64,000 nt of DNA from Gemmatimonas phototrophica (GCF_000695095.2 NZ_CP011454.1:4340001-4404000); one strand, 5' to 3'; positions 9,115-18,393 are shown, counted from the stretch's first letter. The notes: a model not told the origin generated them from the letters alone. Translations and numbers: made by a program.

Positions 9115-10122
9115 CTACCGCTTCAACCCCCGTACCACCACGTCCGGGAAATCGCCAAAGATGCCGTCAACACCCAGACTGGCCAGCTCCCGCACTTCGG
9201 CCAGCGGATCCCCACCGTAGCGCTTGGGGAGGAATACCGCTTCCGACCGCAGCGTCCACGCGTGTACCTGCAACCCCGCCGCGTGTGCGTCGCGCACCAG
9301 CGTGGTTGGTACCGCCGCCGAGTCACCGCCCACCAGCATACGGGTGTTGGCGCCAATGCCGTTGGCAAACGTGGCAATGTCTCGCAGCTTGTCGGCGGTC
9401 ATAGGCCCACCACTGAGCAGGTAGATCAACGGCACCTTCGTTTGCGGCCGCAGGGCGCGCAGGTTCCCGTCTTCAAAGCTTTGGATGAACACCGGGGCAT
9501 TGGCCCGGTCGAGCCCCCGGGCGCGCAACGACGCCAGCAGCGCTGGCTCCAGCGGCAGCCCGATGGCGCGGTGATAGGTGGGATGCTTGGTCTCCGGATA
9601 GACGCCCACCACCCGACCGCGCGCCCGTCCCAGCGAATCGGCCAGCGCCAGCACCTCGTCAAAGGTGGGAATGGCAAACTGGCCGTCGTACGTGTGCGAG
9701 CGGAACGGCAGCCGTTCCTTGGCCCGCAGCGTGCGCAGTTCGGCCAGCGTGAAGTCTTCGGTGAACCAGCCGCGCATTGTGTCGCCATCCACCACTTTCG
9801 TGGTGCGACGGGCAGGAAATTTGTCGGCCACGTCGGTGGTGCCCCCAATCTCATTCTCATGGCGCGCCACCAGCACGCCATCCTTCGTGCTCACGAGATC
9901 GGGCTCAATGAAATCCGCGCCCATCTCCACGGCCAGCGTATAGGCAGCCAAGGTGTGTTCGGGGCGGTGTCCGCTGGCCCCGCGGTGGGCAATGACCAGG
10001 GGGCGAACCGTGGGCATGACGGCAACGTCTGTAACGCGACCGGGACCGGCGCCGGCACAGGCCGCGAGGAGCAGAGCTGCGCCCATGGCACCGGCGCGCG
10101 AAAGAAGGGAATGTCGTGGCAT
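9115..10122 (-). CDS. Glycerophosphodiester phosphodiesterase lipoprotein
   Basis: The protein has 335 residues starting MPRHSLLSRAG, with a lipobox LLAAC near residue 20, so it is predicted to be a lipid-anchored periplasmic protein. The GDPD fold is shown by AHRGASGHRPEHT (catalytic HRG and PEN-like region), GADFIEPDLVSTKDGVLVARHE (metal Glu/Asp and second catalytic His), and late YPETKH, QSFE and HAWT strands. It cleaves glycerophosphodiesters to glycerol-3-phosphate and an alcohol, recycling phospholipid head groups. The frame extends to a start at 10137, but 10122 gives the clean signal. It lies 9 nt upstream of ppc. Confidence 0.9.
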   Translation of the reverse strand: MPRHSLLSRAGAMGAALLLAACAGAGPGRVTDVAVMPTVRPLVIAHRGASGHRPEHTLAAYTLAVEMGADFIEPDLVSTKDGVLVARHENEIGGTTDVADKFPARRTTKVVDGDTMRGWFTEDFTLAELRTLRAKERLPFRSHTYDGQFAIPTFDEVLALADSLGRARGRVVGVYPETKHPTYHRAIGLPLEPALLASLRARGLDRANAPVFIQSFEDGNLRALRPQTKVPLIYLLSGGPMTADKLRDIATFANGIGANTRMLVGGDSAAVPTTLVRDAHAAGLQVHAWTLRSEAVFLPKRYGGDPLAEVRELASLGVDGIFGDFPDVVVRGLKR

Positions 10123-10234
10123 GGCAAACAGTACCACCTTCCCGTCACAACCGGATCACGGCACCGCTACAGTTTTCGCCCTGGAACCCTCGTCGCCAGT
10201 TGACGCCAACGAGTCCGAACGGCAGGATAGGGAC

Positions 10235-10915
10235 ATGACCCCCACGGCTCCCGAGGCCCTGCTCGCGGCTATCCGCGGGCGCGATCAGCTGGCCATTATG
10301 CGACAGCTGGATGAAGATCCGGCGCGCGCGTCTATGCGCGCCCCTGGCGGCGAATCCCTGGTGCTGCACGCTTGTTATCTGGGAGCGACCGATGTCGCCT
10401 CCCTCCTGCTGCGCGGCCGCAAACTCGACGCCTGCGAAGCCGCCGCCCTTGGCGACGTGACCGCCCTGCGTGCCGCCATTGAAGAGGACGACGACGCTCG
10501 TGTGCGGCGTAGCAGTGACGGATGGTCACCGCTGCACCTCGCCGCCTTCTTTGGGCAGGACGACGCCGTGGCCCTGCTCATCGATCACGGGGCGCCGCTC
10601 GATGCCCACTCCACCAATGCCACCCGCAACACGCCGTTGCACGCGGCGCTGGCCGGGGCCACCAAACCCAGCATCGTAAAGCGGCTCATTTTCGCCGGCG
10701 CCAATGTGGCGTCACGGGGCGCGCAGAACATTACCCCGCTCCATCTGGCGGCGTCCCGCGGGGATGGTACGCTCTGCGAACTGCTGGTGGCGCGCGGTGC
10801 CGACCCCCATGCGGTCATGGAAGACGGCACCACGCCTGCTCAACTGGCCACCGCGCGTGGCTTTGCCGATTTAGGCGAGAAGCTCGCCGCCCTGCCCCAC
10901 GGCGAACCCACCTGA
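10235..10915 (+). CDS. Ankyrin-repeat protein
   Basis: The protein has 226 residues and about five ankyrin repeats. Recognisable cores are GGESLVLHACYLGATDVASLLL, DGWSPLHLAAFFGQDDAVALLI, NTPLHAALAG, NITPLHLAASRGDGTLCELL and DGTTPAQLATARGFADL. No signal peptide or catalytic domain is present, so it is probably a cytoplasmic protein-binding adaptor. The ATG at 10235 is preceded by AGGATAGGG. The frame is open upstream to 9953, but that stretch is antisense to the phosphodiesterase signal region. Its last 45 nt overlap the 3' end of the convergent RND pump gene. Confidence 0.85.
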   Translation: MTPTAPEALLAAIRGRDQLAIMRQLDEDPARASMRAPGGESLVLHACYLGATDVASLLLRGRKLDACEAAALGDVTALRAAIEEDDDARVRRSSDGWSPLHLAAFFGQDDAVALLIDHGAPLDAHSTNATRNTPLHAALAGATKPSIVKRLIFAGANVASRGAQNITPLHLAASRGDGTLCELLVARGADPHAVMEDGTTPAQLATARGFADLGEKLAALPHGEPT

Positions 10916-13900
10916 GGGGGCGCGAGCCAGCTCCTCGTCACGCACCAGCGCCGGCGCGAGCAGCTTGTACATCACCGGCGTGACCAGGCGCGCGATAAGC
11001 GTACTGCTCACCAGACCGCCAATGATGACCCAGGCCAGCGGGGAGTACAGGCCGGAGCCCTGAAACGCCAGCGGCAGCATGCCACCAATGGCGGTCATGG
11101 TGGTGAGTACAATGGGCAGGAACCGTACCTCGCCTGCCCGTTGAATGGCTTCGTCGAGCCCCACCCCCTCTCGGCGGAGCTGGTCGGTGAAATCCACCAG
11201 CAGAATGCTCGTTTTGATCTCAATACCGACCAGCGCCACAAAGCCGATCATGGCGGTAAAGCTCAGCGTGTAGCCGCTGAACAGGAGCGCCACAATGCCG
11301 CCCACCACACCCAGCGGAATGACGCTGGCCACAACCAGCGTGGTGCGGAAGTCGCGGAATTCCAGCACCAGAATGGCGAGGATGGCAAACACGGCGACCA
11401 CCACGGCGCCACCAATCCCTCCGAAGCTTTCTTCGCGGCTCTCAATCTCCCCCGCTGGCACCAGCGCATAACCCACTGGCAGCGTGATGTTGCCCAACCG
11501 TTCAATCACCTGGCGGGTCACCGCGTCGGTGTTGTACCCCGAGCGCACATAGCTGGTCACCGTCACCGCGCGCGTACGATCGTTGTGATCGATGGTGGTG
11601 GGCGAGCTCACGAAGCGCAGCGTGGCAATCTGCGACAACGGCACCATGGCCCCGTTCACACTGCTCACGAAGATGCGCTCCAGCGCTTCGGGGGCCGGGC
11701 GACCATTGTGAGCAAGTCGCACCGTGAGGGGATACTCGTCGCCGTTGTCGGCGCGAATGCTGCCCGCCTGCAGCCCCGCGATGCCCAAGCGCAGCGTGCG
11801 CTCCACTTCAGCACTCGGCACCCCCAGCAGCCCCGCCTTCTGCTTGTCCACCACCAGCCGCAGATCCGAACGGCGCAGCCGCACCGGATTGTTCACATAC
11901 TGCGTTCCCTCGGTGCTCTTGAGCACGGCCTCATACTGCGCCGCAATGCGTTGCAGCGTATCGAGATTGGATCCCTCAATGCGCATGGCAATGGGGGCAT
12001 CAATGGGCGGACCATTCTCGAACTCCTTGAGTTCAATGCGGGCACCCGGATAGAGCGACAGCTTCTCGCGCAGCGAATCGAGCATCACCGGCGTGGCGTC
12101 GTTGTCATACTGGTTCAGCAGCACGAACATCTGAGCGCGATTGGGCGCCTCTGCCCGCTGAAACACGTTGTAGTACACGTCGGGGTTGTCCTTGCCCACG
12201 TTGGCAAAGATCCCGCGGGTATTGGGATGCCCGCCAATCACGGCCTCCGCATACTGTACCGCGCGGTCTGTCTCACGCAGGGACGTGCCCTCAGGCGTGG
12301 TGATGTCCACGTGATACTGTGGCGTTCCGGCTTTGGGGAACAAACTGAATCCCACCGCCGGCACCAGGGCAAACGCCCCCACCACCAGCCCGAACGACGC
12401 CACCAGCGTGGCGCGCGGATACGCCATGGCCCGCTTGAGCAGCGGCGCATACGTGCGATGAATGCCGCCATCCAGCCACCGCAGCACGGCATTCCCTTCG
12501 GCGCCCTCTTCAGACGGCATGAGCCGACTGGCCAGCCACGGAATAATCGTGAGCGAGACAAACAGTGAAGCCAGCACCGCATACACCACGGCCAGCGGCA
12601 GCGACCGGATGTACTTGCCCGCGAGTCCTGGCAGGAACAACAGCGGGAGGAAGGCGAAAATGAGGGTGCCGGTAGCGCCGAGCACCGCCACACCAATCTG
12701 CTTCGTGGCCTCGATGGCGGCCTGGGTGCGCGAGTATCCCTCCCGCAGAAAGCGGGCGATGTTCTCCACCACGACAATGGAGTCGTCCACCAGCAGCCCC
12801 AGAGCAATGACGAACCCCACAATGGAGAGCTGATTGATGGAGTAGCCAGTGGCGTACAGCAGGATGACGGCAATGGCCAGTGAGGTGGGAATGGAGATCA
12901 TCACGATGATGGACGCCCGCGTGCCCAATGGCAGCAGCGTGATGAGCACGAGGCCAATGGCAATGGCAAAATCCCAGCCAAGTCGCGACAGGCGTTCGTC
13001 CACGTTCGCCGATTGATCGAATCCGCGCGACAAAGTGATGCCGGCGGGCAACGTACGCTCGAGCGCATCAAGCGCCTCCCACACGTTGGCCTTCACGGCC
13101 GACACGTTGTTTCCCTTCTGCACGGACACGGTCACCCACATGGCGCGCTGACCATTCCACCGACCCATGTGCACGACATCGCCGTCTGCCCACTGCACGG
13201 TGGCCACATCCTGCACGCGGACGGTGGCCCCATTGGCGCCGGCCACAACTGTGCGCTCCACATCAGCGGCACTCCGGTAGCGACCGGTGGTCGCAATGTT
13301 GTAGCGACGGGTGCCCACATCGACAGAACCGCCGGGAATCTGCGTATTGTCGCTCCCCAGGGCGTTCAGCAGCTGCGCGGGCGTGAGCCCCAGTTGCGAC
13401 AGCCGCCCCAGATCCAGCGTGATCTGCATCTCCCGCGGAGGTGCGGCCCAGCGTTCGGCCTTCTTCACGCCGGGCACGCGCTCCAGGGCATCCTCAATGC
13501 GCTTGGCCACATCATCCACCTGCTGCCACGGTGCAGACGGTGCCACGAGCGCCAACTGAAACACGCTGAGATCGGAATTTTCATTCCGCTTCACCTCCAG
13601 GCGCTGCAGCGATGCCGGCAGGGTGGCGCGCAATGCATTGACCTCGCGGATCACCTGATCGTATTTGCGTTCCACGTCGACCGTGGCCTCGAACTCCACC
13701 TTGATAACCGACAGGCCATCCGAGCTGGTGCTCTCCAGCTTCTTCACATCCTCCAGCGTCTTGAGCTGCTTCTCAATTGGCTCCGTGACCAGCTGCTCCA
13801 TGTCTTCCGGACTGGCGCCGGGATACACGGCCACCGTCGTGAAAACGGGAACGGGAAAGTCGGGGTCTTCCGCTCGCGCAATGCTCATCCAGCTTACGGC

Positions 13901-13987
13901 ACCCAGTGCCGCAAACATGAGGAAGATGAGCACGGTGAACTGCCACCGCCTGACGGAGAATTCGGTGAGCGCACTGAGCAGCTTCAC
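10871..13987 (-). CDS. RND efflux pump, inner-membrane permease
   Basis: The protein has 1038 residues with two repeats of the RND architecture: TM1, a large periplasmic loop, TM2-6, then TM7, second loop, TM8-12. Landmarks include the first helix FTVLIFLMFAALGAVSW, the TM4 region GFVIALGLLVDDSIVVVENI with the proton-relay Asp pair, and VALVGIEIKTSILLVDF in the second half. It should export drugs, metals or lipids using the proton gradient, together with the adaptor and TolC-like genes just upstream. The GTG start overlaps the adaptor stop by 4 nt (GTGA). It overlaps the convergent ankyrin gene by 45 nt. Confidence 0.95.
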   Translation of the reverse strand: MKLLSALTEFSVRRWQFTVLIFLMFAALGAVSWMSIARAEDPDFPVPVFTTVAVYPGASPEDMEQLVTEPIEKQLKTLEDVKKLESTSSDGLSVIKVEFEATVDVERKYDQVIREVNALRATLPASLQRLEVKRNENSDLSVFQLALVAPSAPWQQVDDVAKRIEDALERVPGVKKAERWAAPPREMQITLDLGRLSQLGLTPAQLLNALGSDNTQIPGGSVDVGTRRYNIATTGRYRSAADVERTVVAGANGATVRVQDVATVQWADGDVVHMGRWNGQRAMWVTVSVQKGNNVSAVKANVWEALDALERTLPAGITLSRGFDQSANVDERLSRLGWDFAIAIGLVLITLLPLGTRASIIVMISIPTSLAIAVILLYATGYSINQLSIVGFVIALGLLVDDSIVVVENIARFLREGYSRTQAAIEATKQIGVAVLGATGTLIFAFLPLLFLPGLAGKYIRSLPLAVVYAVLASLFVSLTIIPWLASRLMPSEEGAEGNAVLRWLDGGIHRTYAPLLKRAMAYPRATLVASFGLVVGAFALVPAVGFSLFPKAGTPQYHVDITTPEGTSLRETDRAVQYAEAVIGGHPNTRGIFANVGKDNPDVYYNVFQRAEAPNRAQMFVLLNQYDNDATPVMLDSLREKLSLYPGARIELKEFENGPPIDAPIAMRIEGSNLDTLQRIAAQYEAVLKSTEGTQYVNNPVRLRRSDLRLVVDKQKAGLLGVPSAEVERTLRLGIAGLQAGSIRADNGDEYPLTVRLAHNGRPAPEALERIFVSSVNGAMVPLSQIATLRFVSSPTTIDHNDRTRAVTVTSYVRSGYNTDAVTRQVIERLGNITLPVGYALVPAGEIESREESFGGIGGAVVVAVFAILAILVLEFRDFRTTLVVASVIPLGVVGGIVALLFSGYTLSFTAMIGFVALVGIEIKTSILLVDFTDQLRREGVGLDEAIQRAGEVRFLPIVLTTMTAIGGMLPLAFQGSGLYSPLAWVIIGGLVSSTLIARLVTPVMYKLLAPALVRDEELARAPSGGFAVGQGGELLA

Positions 13988-15147
13988 GGAACCATTCCTC
14001 CCGTGCGGAGTGCCAGCGCGGGGCTCCGGGTGACACTGCGCGCCGGTGTCATGCTGTCGAGGGTCGCCGACGTGATCACGCGCACGGGAGCGCCCGGCGT
14101 AACGTAGGCGGCGCCACGGGTAATCACGCGGGCGTTGGCCGGCAGTCCGCTGATCGCCGCACGATCGCCCTCCAACCGCGTGACCTGCACTCGCTGCGGA
14201 TGCGCCGTGAGAGAAGCACCAGGCGCGCTATCGCTCGACACGGTGTACACCGTGGCCGAGTCGCGGTCCGCTTCGAGGAGCGCATCCACCGGCAACAGCG
14301 ACGACAACAGAACGCCGCGCACGGCGATCGTGAGCTGGCCAACCAGACCGCTGGGGAGCGCCTCCGCCTTCAACACCGCCACTTCCACCGGATAGGTACC
14401 CGTGCGAGGGTCAGCACTGCGCCCGACCAGCACCACCTTGCCGCTGAACTGGCGGTCCGGCAGTGCGTTGAAGTGCACCGTTGCGTTGTCGCCGACGCGC
14501 ACCCGCAGTGCATCACGGTCGGGGAGCCCGGCGCGCAGCACGCGACCTCGACGTGAGCCGCCCAGCATGAACACCGGAGTCCCCGGACCAACGGTGGTGC
14601 CGGGGGTGATCAGGCGCTGCAGCACCGTCCCCGTCTCGGGAGCCGTGATAATGGCGTACTCGCGATTCATGCGGGCGCTCGAAAGGTCGGCACGAGCCGC
14701 ATCAAGGGCCGACTGGGCGTCCTGCGCTTGGGCAAGCGTGGCGACGCTGTCGGCGGCCAACCGTTGGACGCGCGCCTGATCACGCTGCGCCTTGTCGGCC
14801 GCCACCTGCGCTTTGGCCACGGCGGCGTCAATCTCGCGCAGGTCGAGCATGGCGAGCACCTGGCCGCGTTGTACGGTCGCGCCTTCGTCCACCAGTACAC
14901 GTGTGACCACGCCACCCATCTTGAAGCCCAGCGGAATTTCGTCGCGCGAGCCGAATCGCCCTGTTGCCACAACGCTGGCCGTGGAATCGCTGTCGGTGAG
15001 GGTGGCCACCGTGACGGGGACGGGGGCCATCCGCAATTCGGGGGGCGTGTCGGGTTCACTGCCGCAGGCAGTCAACAGGCCGAGCGCACCGGCGCTTACA
15101 AGAATGGTGGGACGCTGCAGAAGGTGACGTGGCATGGTGAAGGTCAT
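13984..15147 (-). CDS. RND efflux periplasmic adaptor (membrane fusion lipoprotein)
   Basis: The protein has 387 residues. The signal ends in a lipobox LLTAC near residue 28, so the mature protein is tethered by lipid. A lipoyl/barrel-sandwich half (VLVDEGATVQRGQVLAMLD) is followed by an alpha-hairpin rich in Ala/Gln, the second lipoyl half (ITAPETGTVLQRLITPGTTV) and beta-barrel domains, the usual order of HlyD/AcrA adaptors. It bridges the pump and the outer membrane channel. ATG at 15147 has GAGGA upstream; 15135 is an alternative. It is the middle gene of the three-gene efflux operon. Confidence 0.93.
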   Translation of the reverse strand: MTFTMPRHLLQRPTILVSAGALGLLTACGSEPDTPPELRMAPVPVTVATLTDSDSTASVVATGRFGSRDEIPLGFKMGGVVTRVLVDEGATVQRGQVLAMLDLREIDAAVAKAQVAADKAQRDQARVQRLAADSVATLAQAQDAQSALDAARADLSSARMNREYAIITAPETGTVLQRLITPGTTVGPGTPVFMLGGSRRGRVLRAGLPDRDALRVRVGDNATVHFNALPDRQFSGKVVLVGRSADPRTGTYPVEVAVLKAEALPSGLVGQLTIAVRGVLLSSLLPVDALLEADRDSATVYTVSSDSAPGASLTAHPQRVQVTRLEGDRAAISGLPANARVITRGAAYVTPGAPVRVITSATLDSMTPARSVTRSPALALRTGGMVP

Positions 15148-15219
15148 GGCGAAGGGTCCTCGGCGCATTGGCGTGATGATGGGCATGGGGCCGTCAGGTG
15201 CTGGCATCAGTTGGGTTGC

Positions 15220-16638
15220 TCAGTTGGGAAGCGCACGAAGGGCTGCTGCGCGCTCGAGATCCACGACGCGAGTGGCCACGGTGAATTGCGTGATCACCTG
15301 ATTGAGTGCGGCATTGGTGTAGGCCGACCGCGCACTCAGAAATTCGATCTGCGTGGCGAGTCCTTCGGCGTAACGCCGCTGCACGAGTGTGAAGGCACGT
15401 TGAGCGGCGGCGAGCCGGTCGTTGGCGGTGGCGAGCGAACTCTGGGCGGCGTTCACAGCGTCGAGGGCATTCTGTACCTCCACACGGACCGCCCGTTCGG
15501 TTTCGCGTTTGCGATACTCGGCTTCGCTGCGCGAGGCCTGTGCCTGTTCGCGGCGAGCCGCATCCTGAGTGCCGTTGAAGACGTTCCATCCCAGCACCAC
15601 CGACGCGAGTGCCACATCGTTGTTGCGATTGAAGCGATAGCGATCGCCCTGCACGCCGTAGCTGGCAGCCAGCGCGACGTTGGGGAGGAAGGCGGCTCCG
15701 GCCACGCGTTCCTGTGCGCGCGCGAGGTCAATGAGTGCACCGGTCTGGGCGACGGCTTCGCGCCGCTGCATTGCATGTGCAATGAGGACGTCGCGATCCT
15801 GGAGGGCGACGGCCAGCAGAGTGCTGTCGTTGGCGAGCTGTACCGCGGCATCATCCGGAGCGTTTCGCAGCAGGTTGAAGCCGCGGCGCGCGGCGTCGCG
15901 CTGCCGCGTGGTTTCGGCAATCTGCTGCAGCAGTTCGCTGCGCTCGGCGCGGGCACGCAGCAGCACGTCGGGGGTGGCCTGTCCATTGGCGATGAGGCGT
16001 TCACTGACGCGCACATTCTCATCGAGCACCGGGAGCGTGGCCTCGAGCGTCTCGACGGCGCGTACCGTGGTGGCGTAGCCCAGCCACGCCTGCTGAATGT
16101 CGGCGGCGAGCTGTCGCATGGCCGCAGCGCGCCCGCTCCCAACGAGATCACGTTGCGCGCGCGACGCCGCGCGGGCGCCGAAGAGTGCGTCGTTGTACAG
16201 CGGGACGCTCATCTCGAGCTTGGTTTCCTGCCGGAAGGGCAACGTGGCGGCCACGTTAGTGGGAAACCGTTCCTGTCCAATGAGCTGATTGAGTGCGGAG
16301 TACGCGGGGTTGATGAAGTCGCCGATGTTCACGACGCCGCTGAACTCCGAGTAGCGGGCGTTGACCCCTACGGTTGGGAGAAAGCGGCCGTTGGCTTCGC
16401 GCACGGTGGCGTTGGCCCGTCGCATGGCGGCGTTCTGCTGAGCAATGGCGAGATTCGCGCTGAGCGCCTCGGTGACGTAGCCATCGAGCAGGGCTCGAGC
16501 CGATGTGGCTGGCGATGCCGGCGATTGGCCCTGGGCCTGCACCGTGTCCGGTACGAGGGCGAGGACGCCGAGGCTGATGAGTCCGGCGATGGCGAGGGCG
16601 ATGGTCGCCTTGGAGCGCAAGCAGAACATCGATTTCAT
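15220..16638 (-). CDS. TolC-family outer membrane efflux protein
   Basis: The protein has 472 residues. A signal peptide starts MKSMFCLRSK and ends near VQA. Two OEP repeats of long coiled-coil helices and short strands follow (about residues 45-250 and 260-465), with repeated patterns such as LRARAERSELLQQIAETTRQ and ARREQAQASRSEAEYRKRE. It forms the trimeric exit duct for the RND pump encoded downstream. Starts at 16647 and 16665 are in frame, but 16638 places AGAAAGCG at RBS distance and gives a normal signal. It is the first gene of the operon. Confidence 0.92.
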   Translation of the reverse strand: MKSMFCLRSKATIALAIAGLISLGVLALVPDTVQAQGQSPASPATSARALLDGYVTEALSANLAIAQQNAAMRRANATVREANGRFLPTVGVNARYSEFSGVVNIGDFINPAYSALNQLIGQERFPTNVAATLPFRQETKLEMSVPLYNDALFGARAASRAQRDLVGSGRAAAMRQLAADIQQAWLGYATTVRAVETLEATLPVLDENVRVSERLIANGQATPDVLLRARAERSELLQQIAETTRQRDAARRGFNLLRNAPDDAAVQLANDSTLLAVALQDRDVLIAHAMQRREAVAQTGALIDLARAQERVAGAAFLPNVALAASYGVQGDRYRFNRNNDVALASVVLGWNVFNGTQDAARREQAQASRSEAEYRKRETERAVRVEVQNALDAVNAAQSSLATANDRLAAAQRAFTLVQRRYAEGLATQIEFLSARSAYTNAALNQVITQFTVATRVVDLERAAALRALPN

Positions 16639-16655
16639 GGTGAACATCGCTTTCT

Positions 16656-16684
16656 GGAATAACACTGTTAAGTGAATGGGCCAA
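16656..16684 (-). promoter_or_regulatory. Probable tolC-operon promoter with operator in the spacer
   Basis: On the minus strand, TTGGCC (16684-16679) and TATTCC (16661-16656) are separated by exactly 17 nt. The spacer contains TTCACTTAACAG, which recurs in the tetR promoter as TTCACCTAACAG (11 of 12 identical, opposite orientation relative to transcription). A TetR-type repressor bound in the spacer would block RNA polymerase. The -10 match is weak, which would suit a tightly controlled efflux operon. Confidence 0.6.
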
Positions 16685-16705
16685 AAGAGGGGCGCCGAAG
16701 CGCCC
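16682..16705 (-). terminator. Intrinsic terminator after tetR with a TTCG tetraloop
   Basis: Read on the minus strand, GGGCGC-TTCG-GCGCCC (16705-16690) forms a perfect 6-bp stem capped by the very stable UUCG tetraloop. It is followed by CTCTTTT. It lies 28 nt after the tetR stop codon and just before the tolC promoter, so it would insulate the efflux operon from tetR transcription. Confidence 0.7.
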
Positions 16706-16714
16706 AGAATCTTT

Positions 16715-16735
16715 TGACCTAACGGTGATAGGTCA
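16715..16735. promoter_or_regulatory. Perfect 7-bp inverted repeat, possible extra TetR site
   Basis: TGACCTA at 16715-16721 and TAGGTCA at 16729-16735 flank a 7-nt spacer. The element overlaps the tetR stop codon. Its left half reads CCTAAC, as do the two spacer operators (CTTAACAG and CCTAACAG), so it may be an auxiliary binding site upstream of the tolC promoter. Confidence 0.45.
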
Positions 16736-17386
16736 GCGTGGGTTTCGCAAGCTGCCGCGGATCATGGAATCGCACATGGTGCGCACGGCCTGCCGAGGAT
16801 CGCGCAGGGTGATGTGCGGGTCGTTGCAATGGGTGAACCAGAGGGCCACGATCCCGTGAATGCCCCCCCAGAACATCTGCGCCAGCTCCACGGCGTCGGT
16901 GAGTTCCGGGCGGTAGAGCTGTTTATCAATCCCTTCCTGGACCGTGTCAAAGAGGAACTGATAGGCGTCTTCGTCGGGCATGGGCACTTCATTACCAGCC
17001 GCATCAAGGAGCTGCTGCTGGTATGATGTCATGAACATGAAACGATACTGGCTCGGATTATCGAGCGCGAAGTCGGCATAGGCCAATCCCAGCCGACGCA
17101 GCCGCTCGATCGGATCCTCGATGCGGCCGATCTTGAACATCGCCTGTCCCAGCGCCGAGAAGTCGGCGAGGCACAGCTCCACGAGCAAGGCGTCCTTGTC
17201 GCGGAAGTGGTGGTAGATGGCCGTGGGGGTATAGCCGATTTTCGCAGCGATGGCCCGCATGGTGGTGGCTTCCACGCCCTCGGCCACAAACAGCTCACGC
17301 GCCGCGTCCAGGATGGCCTGGCGCGTCTCGGCCTTTTGCCGTTCCCGGCGGGCCAGCGAAGCGGAGCGAATAGCAGAGGTGGTCAT
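16733..17386 (-). CDS. TetR-family regulator of the adjacent efflux operon
   Basis: The protein has 217 residues. The N-terminal TetR_N domain shows TRQAILDAARELFVAEGV then the helix-turn-helix TMRAIAAKIGYTPTAIYHHF (about residues 41-60), followed by a ligand-binding helical domain of the TetR_C_33/WHG type. It most likely represses both itself and the RND operon that follows on the same strand, because both promoters carry the same 12-bp motif in the -35/-10 spacer. Its own -10 lies so close to the ATG that the message is probably leaderless. Confidence 0.9.
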   Translation of the reverse strand: MTTSAIRSASLARRERQKAETRQAILDAARELFVAEGVEATTMRAIAAKIGYTPTAIYHHFRDKDALLVELCLADFSALGQAMFKIGRIEDPIERLRRLGLAYADFALDNPSQYRFMFMTSYQQQLLDAAGNEVPMPDEDAYQFLFDTVQEGIDKQLYRPELTDAVELAQMFWGGIHGIVALWFTHCNDPHITLRDPRQAVRTMCDSMIRGSLRNPR

Positions 17387-17392
17387 ACTGGG

Positions 17393-17421
17393 ACAATACG
17401 CCGTTCACCTAACAGCGTCAA
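17393..17421 (-). promoter_or_regulatory. tetR promoter with operator in the spacer; leaderless
   Basis: On the minus strand, TTGACG (17421-17416) and TATTGT (17398-17393) are separated by 17 nt. The spacer contains CTGTTAGGTGAA. The expected transcription start, 5-8 nt after the -10 box, falls at the ATG at 17386. The same motif lies in the tolC promoter spacer, so autoregulation is likely. Confidence 0.65.
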
Positions 17422-17454
17422 GTGGCTGACGAACCAGCACGTTGCCCACGCCAA

Positions 17455-18393
17455 CTACCGGCGCCGCCCCTCGATCTGCACGAACTGGCCTCCGGAGAGG
17501 CCGCCATCCGTGGTGTGCACGAAATACGCCCGCACCGGATCGCCGGGCGCGTACTGGTCGCGGATCATGTTCAACCCCCGGCAATGGAACGCATTGCAGG
17601 TGTACCCCCGCAGGTCTCGCGGAAGCGCACAGCCATCGCTCACCTGGAATACGCAGCCGTGGGTCATGGTGCGCGGGCGCCGGTACGTCCGATAGAGCGC
17701 CAGGATGGCCTCGTCGTCGTGCGTCGGGAAGCGCTGCAGGTAGCCGACCATGGTGTCGCTCCGAACGAAGGCGTGCTCGCCGCCACTTTTGCAGCACACC
17801 CCGCGACAGGCGGCGCAAGCGGCCCCCAGCAGCGCCTGCTCCGCCTCCTGCTGCGCCAGCGTCGCATCATCCAGAACCGGCACCACCGGCACCGTTGTTG
17901 GCGGCACGGGGGACGGCGCAACCTCACCGGCAGCTAGGCGCTCACGCGCGTCGGCAAGACAGGTGCGCACGTGCTCTTCGAACGCCAGCCATCGTCGATC
18001 CGGGAGCCGCGAGGAGCGATCGGTGTTTTTCGGCAGTAGCGCCACCCGCCATGACGCGCGCTCATCCTGTGGGATCCCCCGGCGGGCGGCGGCGCGGTCA
18101 CGCCGTTGCTCCACGCCCTCGGTGCGCTGGGCCCAGTCCTCGCGTTCCTGCCGCAGGGGGCGCTGCACGAGCCACTCTTCGCGGCACCGCGCATCGGCAC
18201 ACACCCCGCCGGCCAGTTGTGTTGGGTTCAGGGGGCGGGTGCACACCCGGCACTTCTGGAACGCCGGAATGGCCGCCAGACGGTGAGTGCAGCCAGGCGC
18301 ACCGCACAGCAGCGCCGGCACATGCGGCAGCGGCTGACGAGGGGCGCCACACATGACACAGGCGGCAGCGGCAGGAGCGACGGGCAGGCTCAC
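17455..18393 (-). CDS. Cys-rich protein with zinc-knuckle pairs and a YkgJ-like CxxC-CC domain
   Basis: The protein has 312 residues and sixteen clustered cysteines. The N-terminal third has C12/C15, C30/C35, C48/C51 and C65/C70, spaced like two zinc ribbons. A charged helical linker follows. The C-terminal part has CAACRGVCC (C193, C196, C200, C201) and then C247, C255, C266 and C271, the pattern of the YkgJ/UPF0153 family (putative zinc or iron-chelating). The function of that family is not settled. It is the last gene of the six-gene unit and overlaps the transporter gene by 4 nt (GTGA). Confidence 0.65.
   Translation of the reverse strand: MSLPVAPAAAACVMCGAPRQPLPHVPALLCGAPGCTHRLAAIPAFQKCRVCTRPLNPTQLAGGVCADARCREEWLVQRPLRQEREDWAQRTEGVEQRRDRAAARRGIPQDERASWRVALLPKNTDRSSRLPDRRWLAFEEHVRTCLADARERLAAGEVAPSPVPPTTVPVVPVLDDATLAQQEAEQALLGAACAACRGVCCKSGGEHAFVRSDTMVGYLQRFPTHDDEAILALYRTYRRPRTMTHGCVFQVSDGCALPRDLRGYTCNAFHCRGLNMIRDQYAPGDPVRAYFVHTTDGGLSGGQFVQIEGRRR

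Noticed and set aside
8800-10203. 467-codon plus-strand open frame
   Set aside because: It is antisense to PEP carboxylase and the phosphodiesterase, both of which have clear motifs; its composition is arginine and glutamine rich as expected of a shadow frame.
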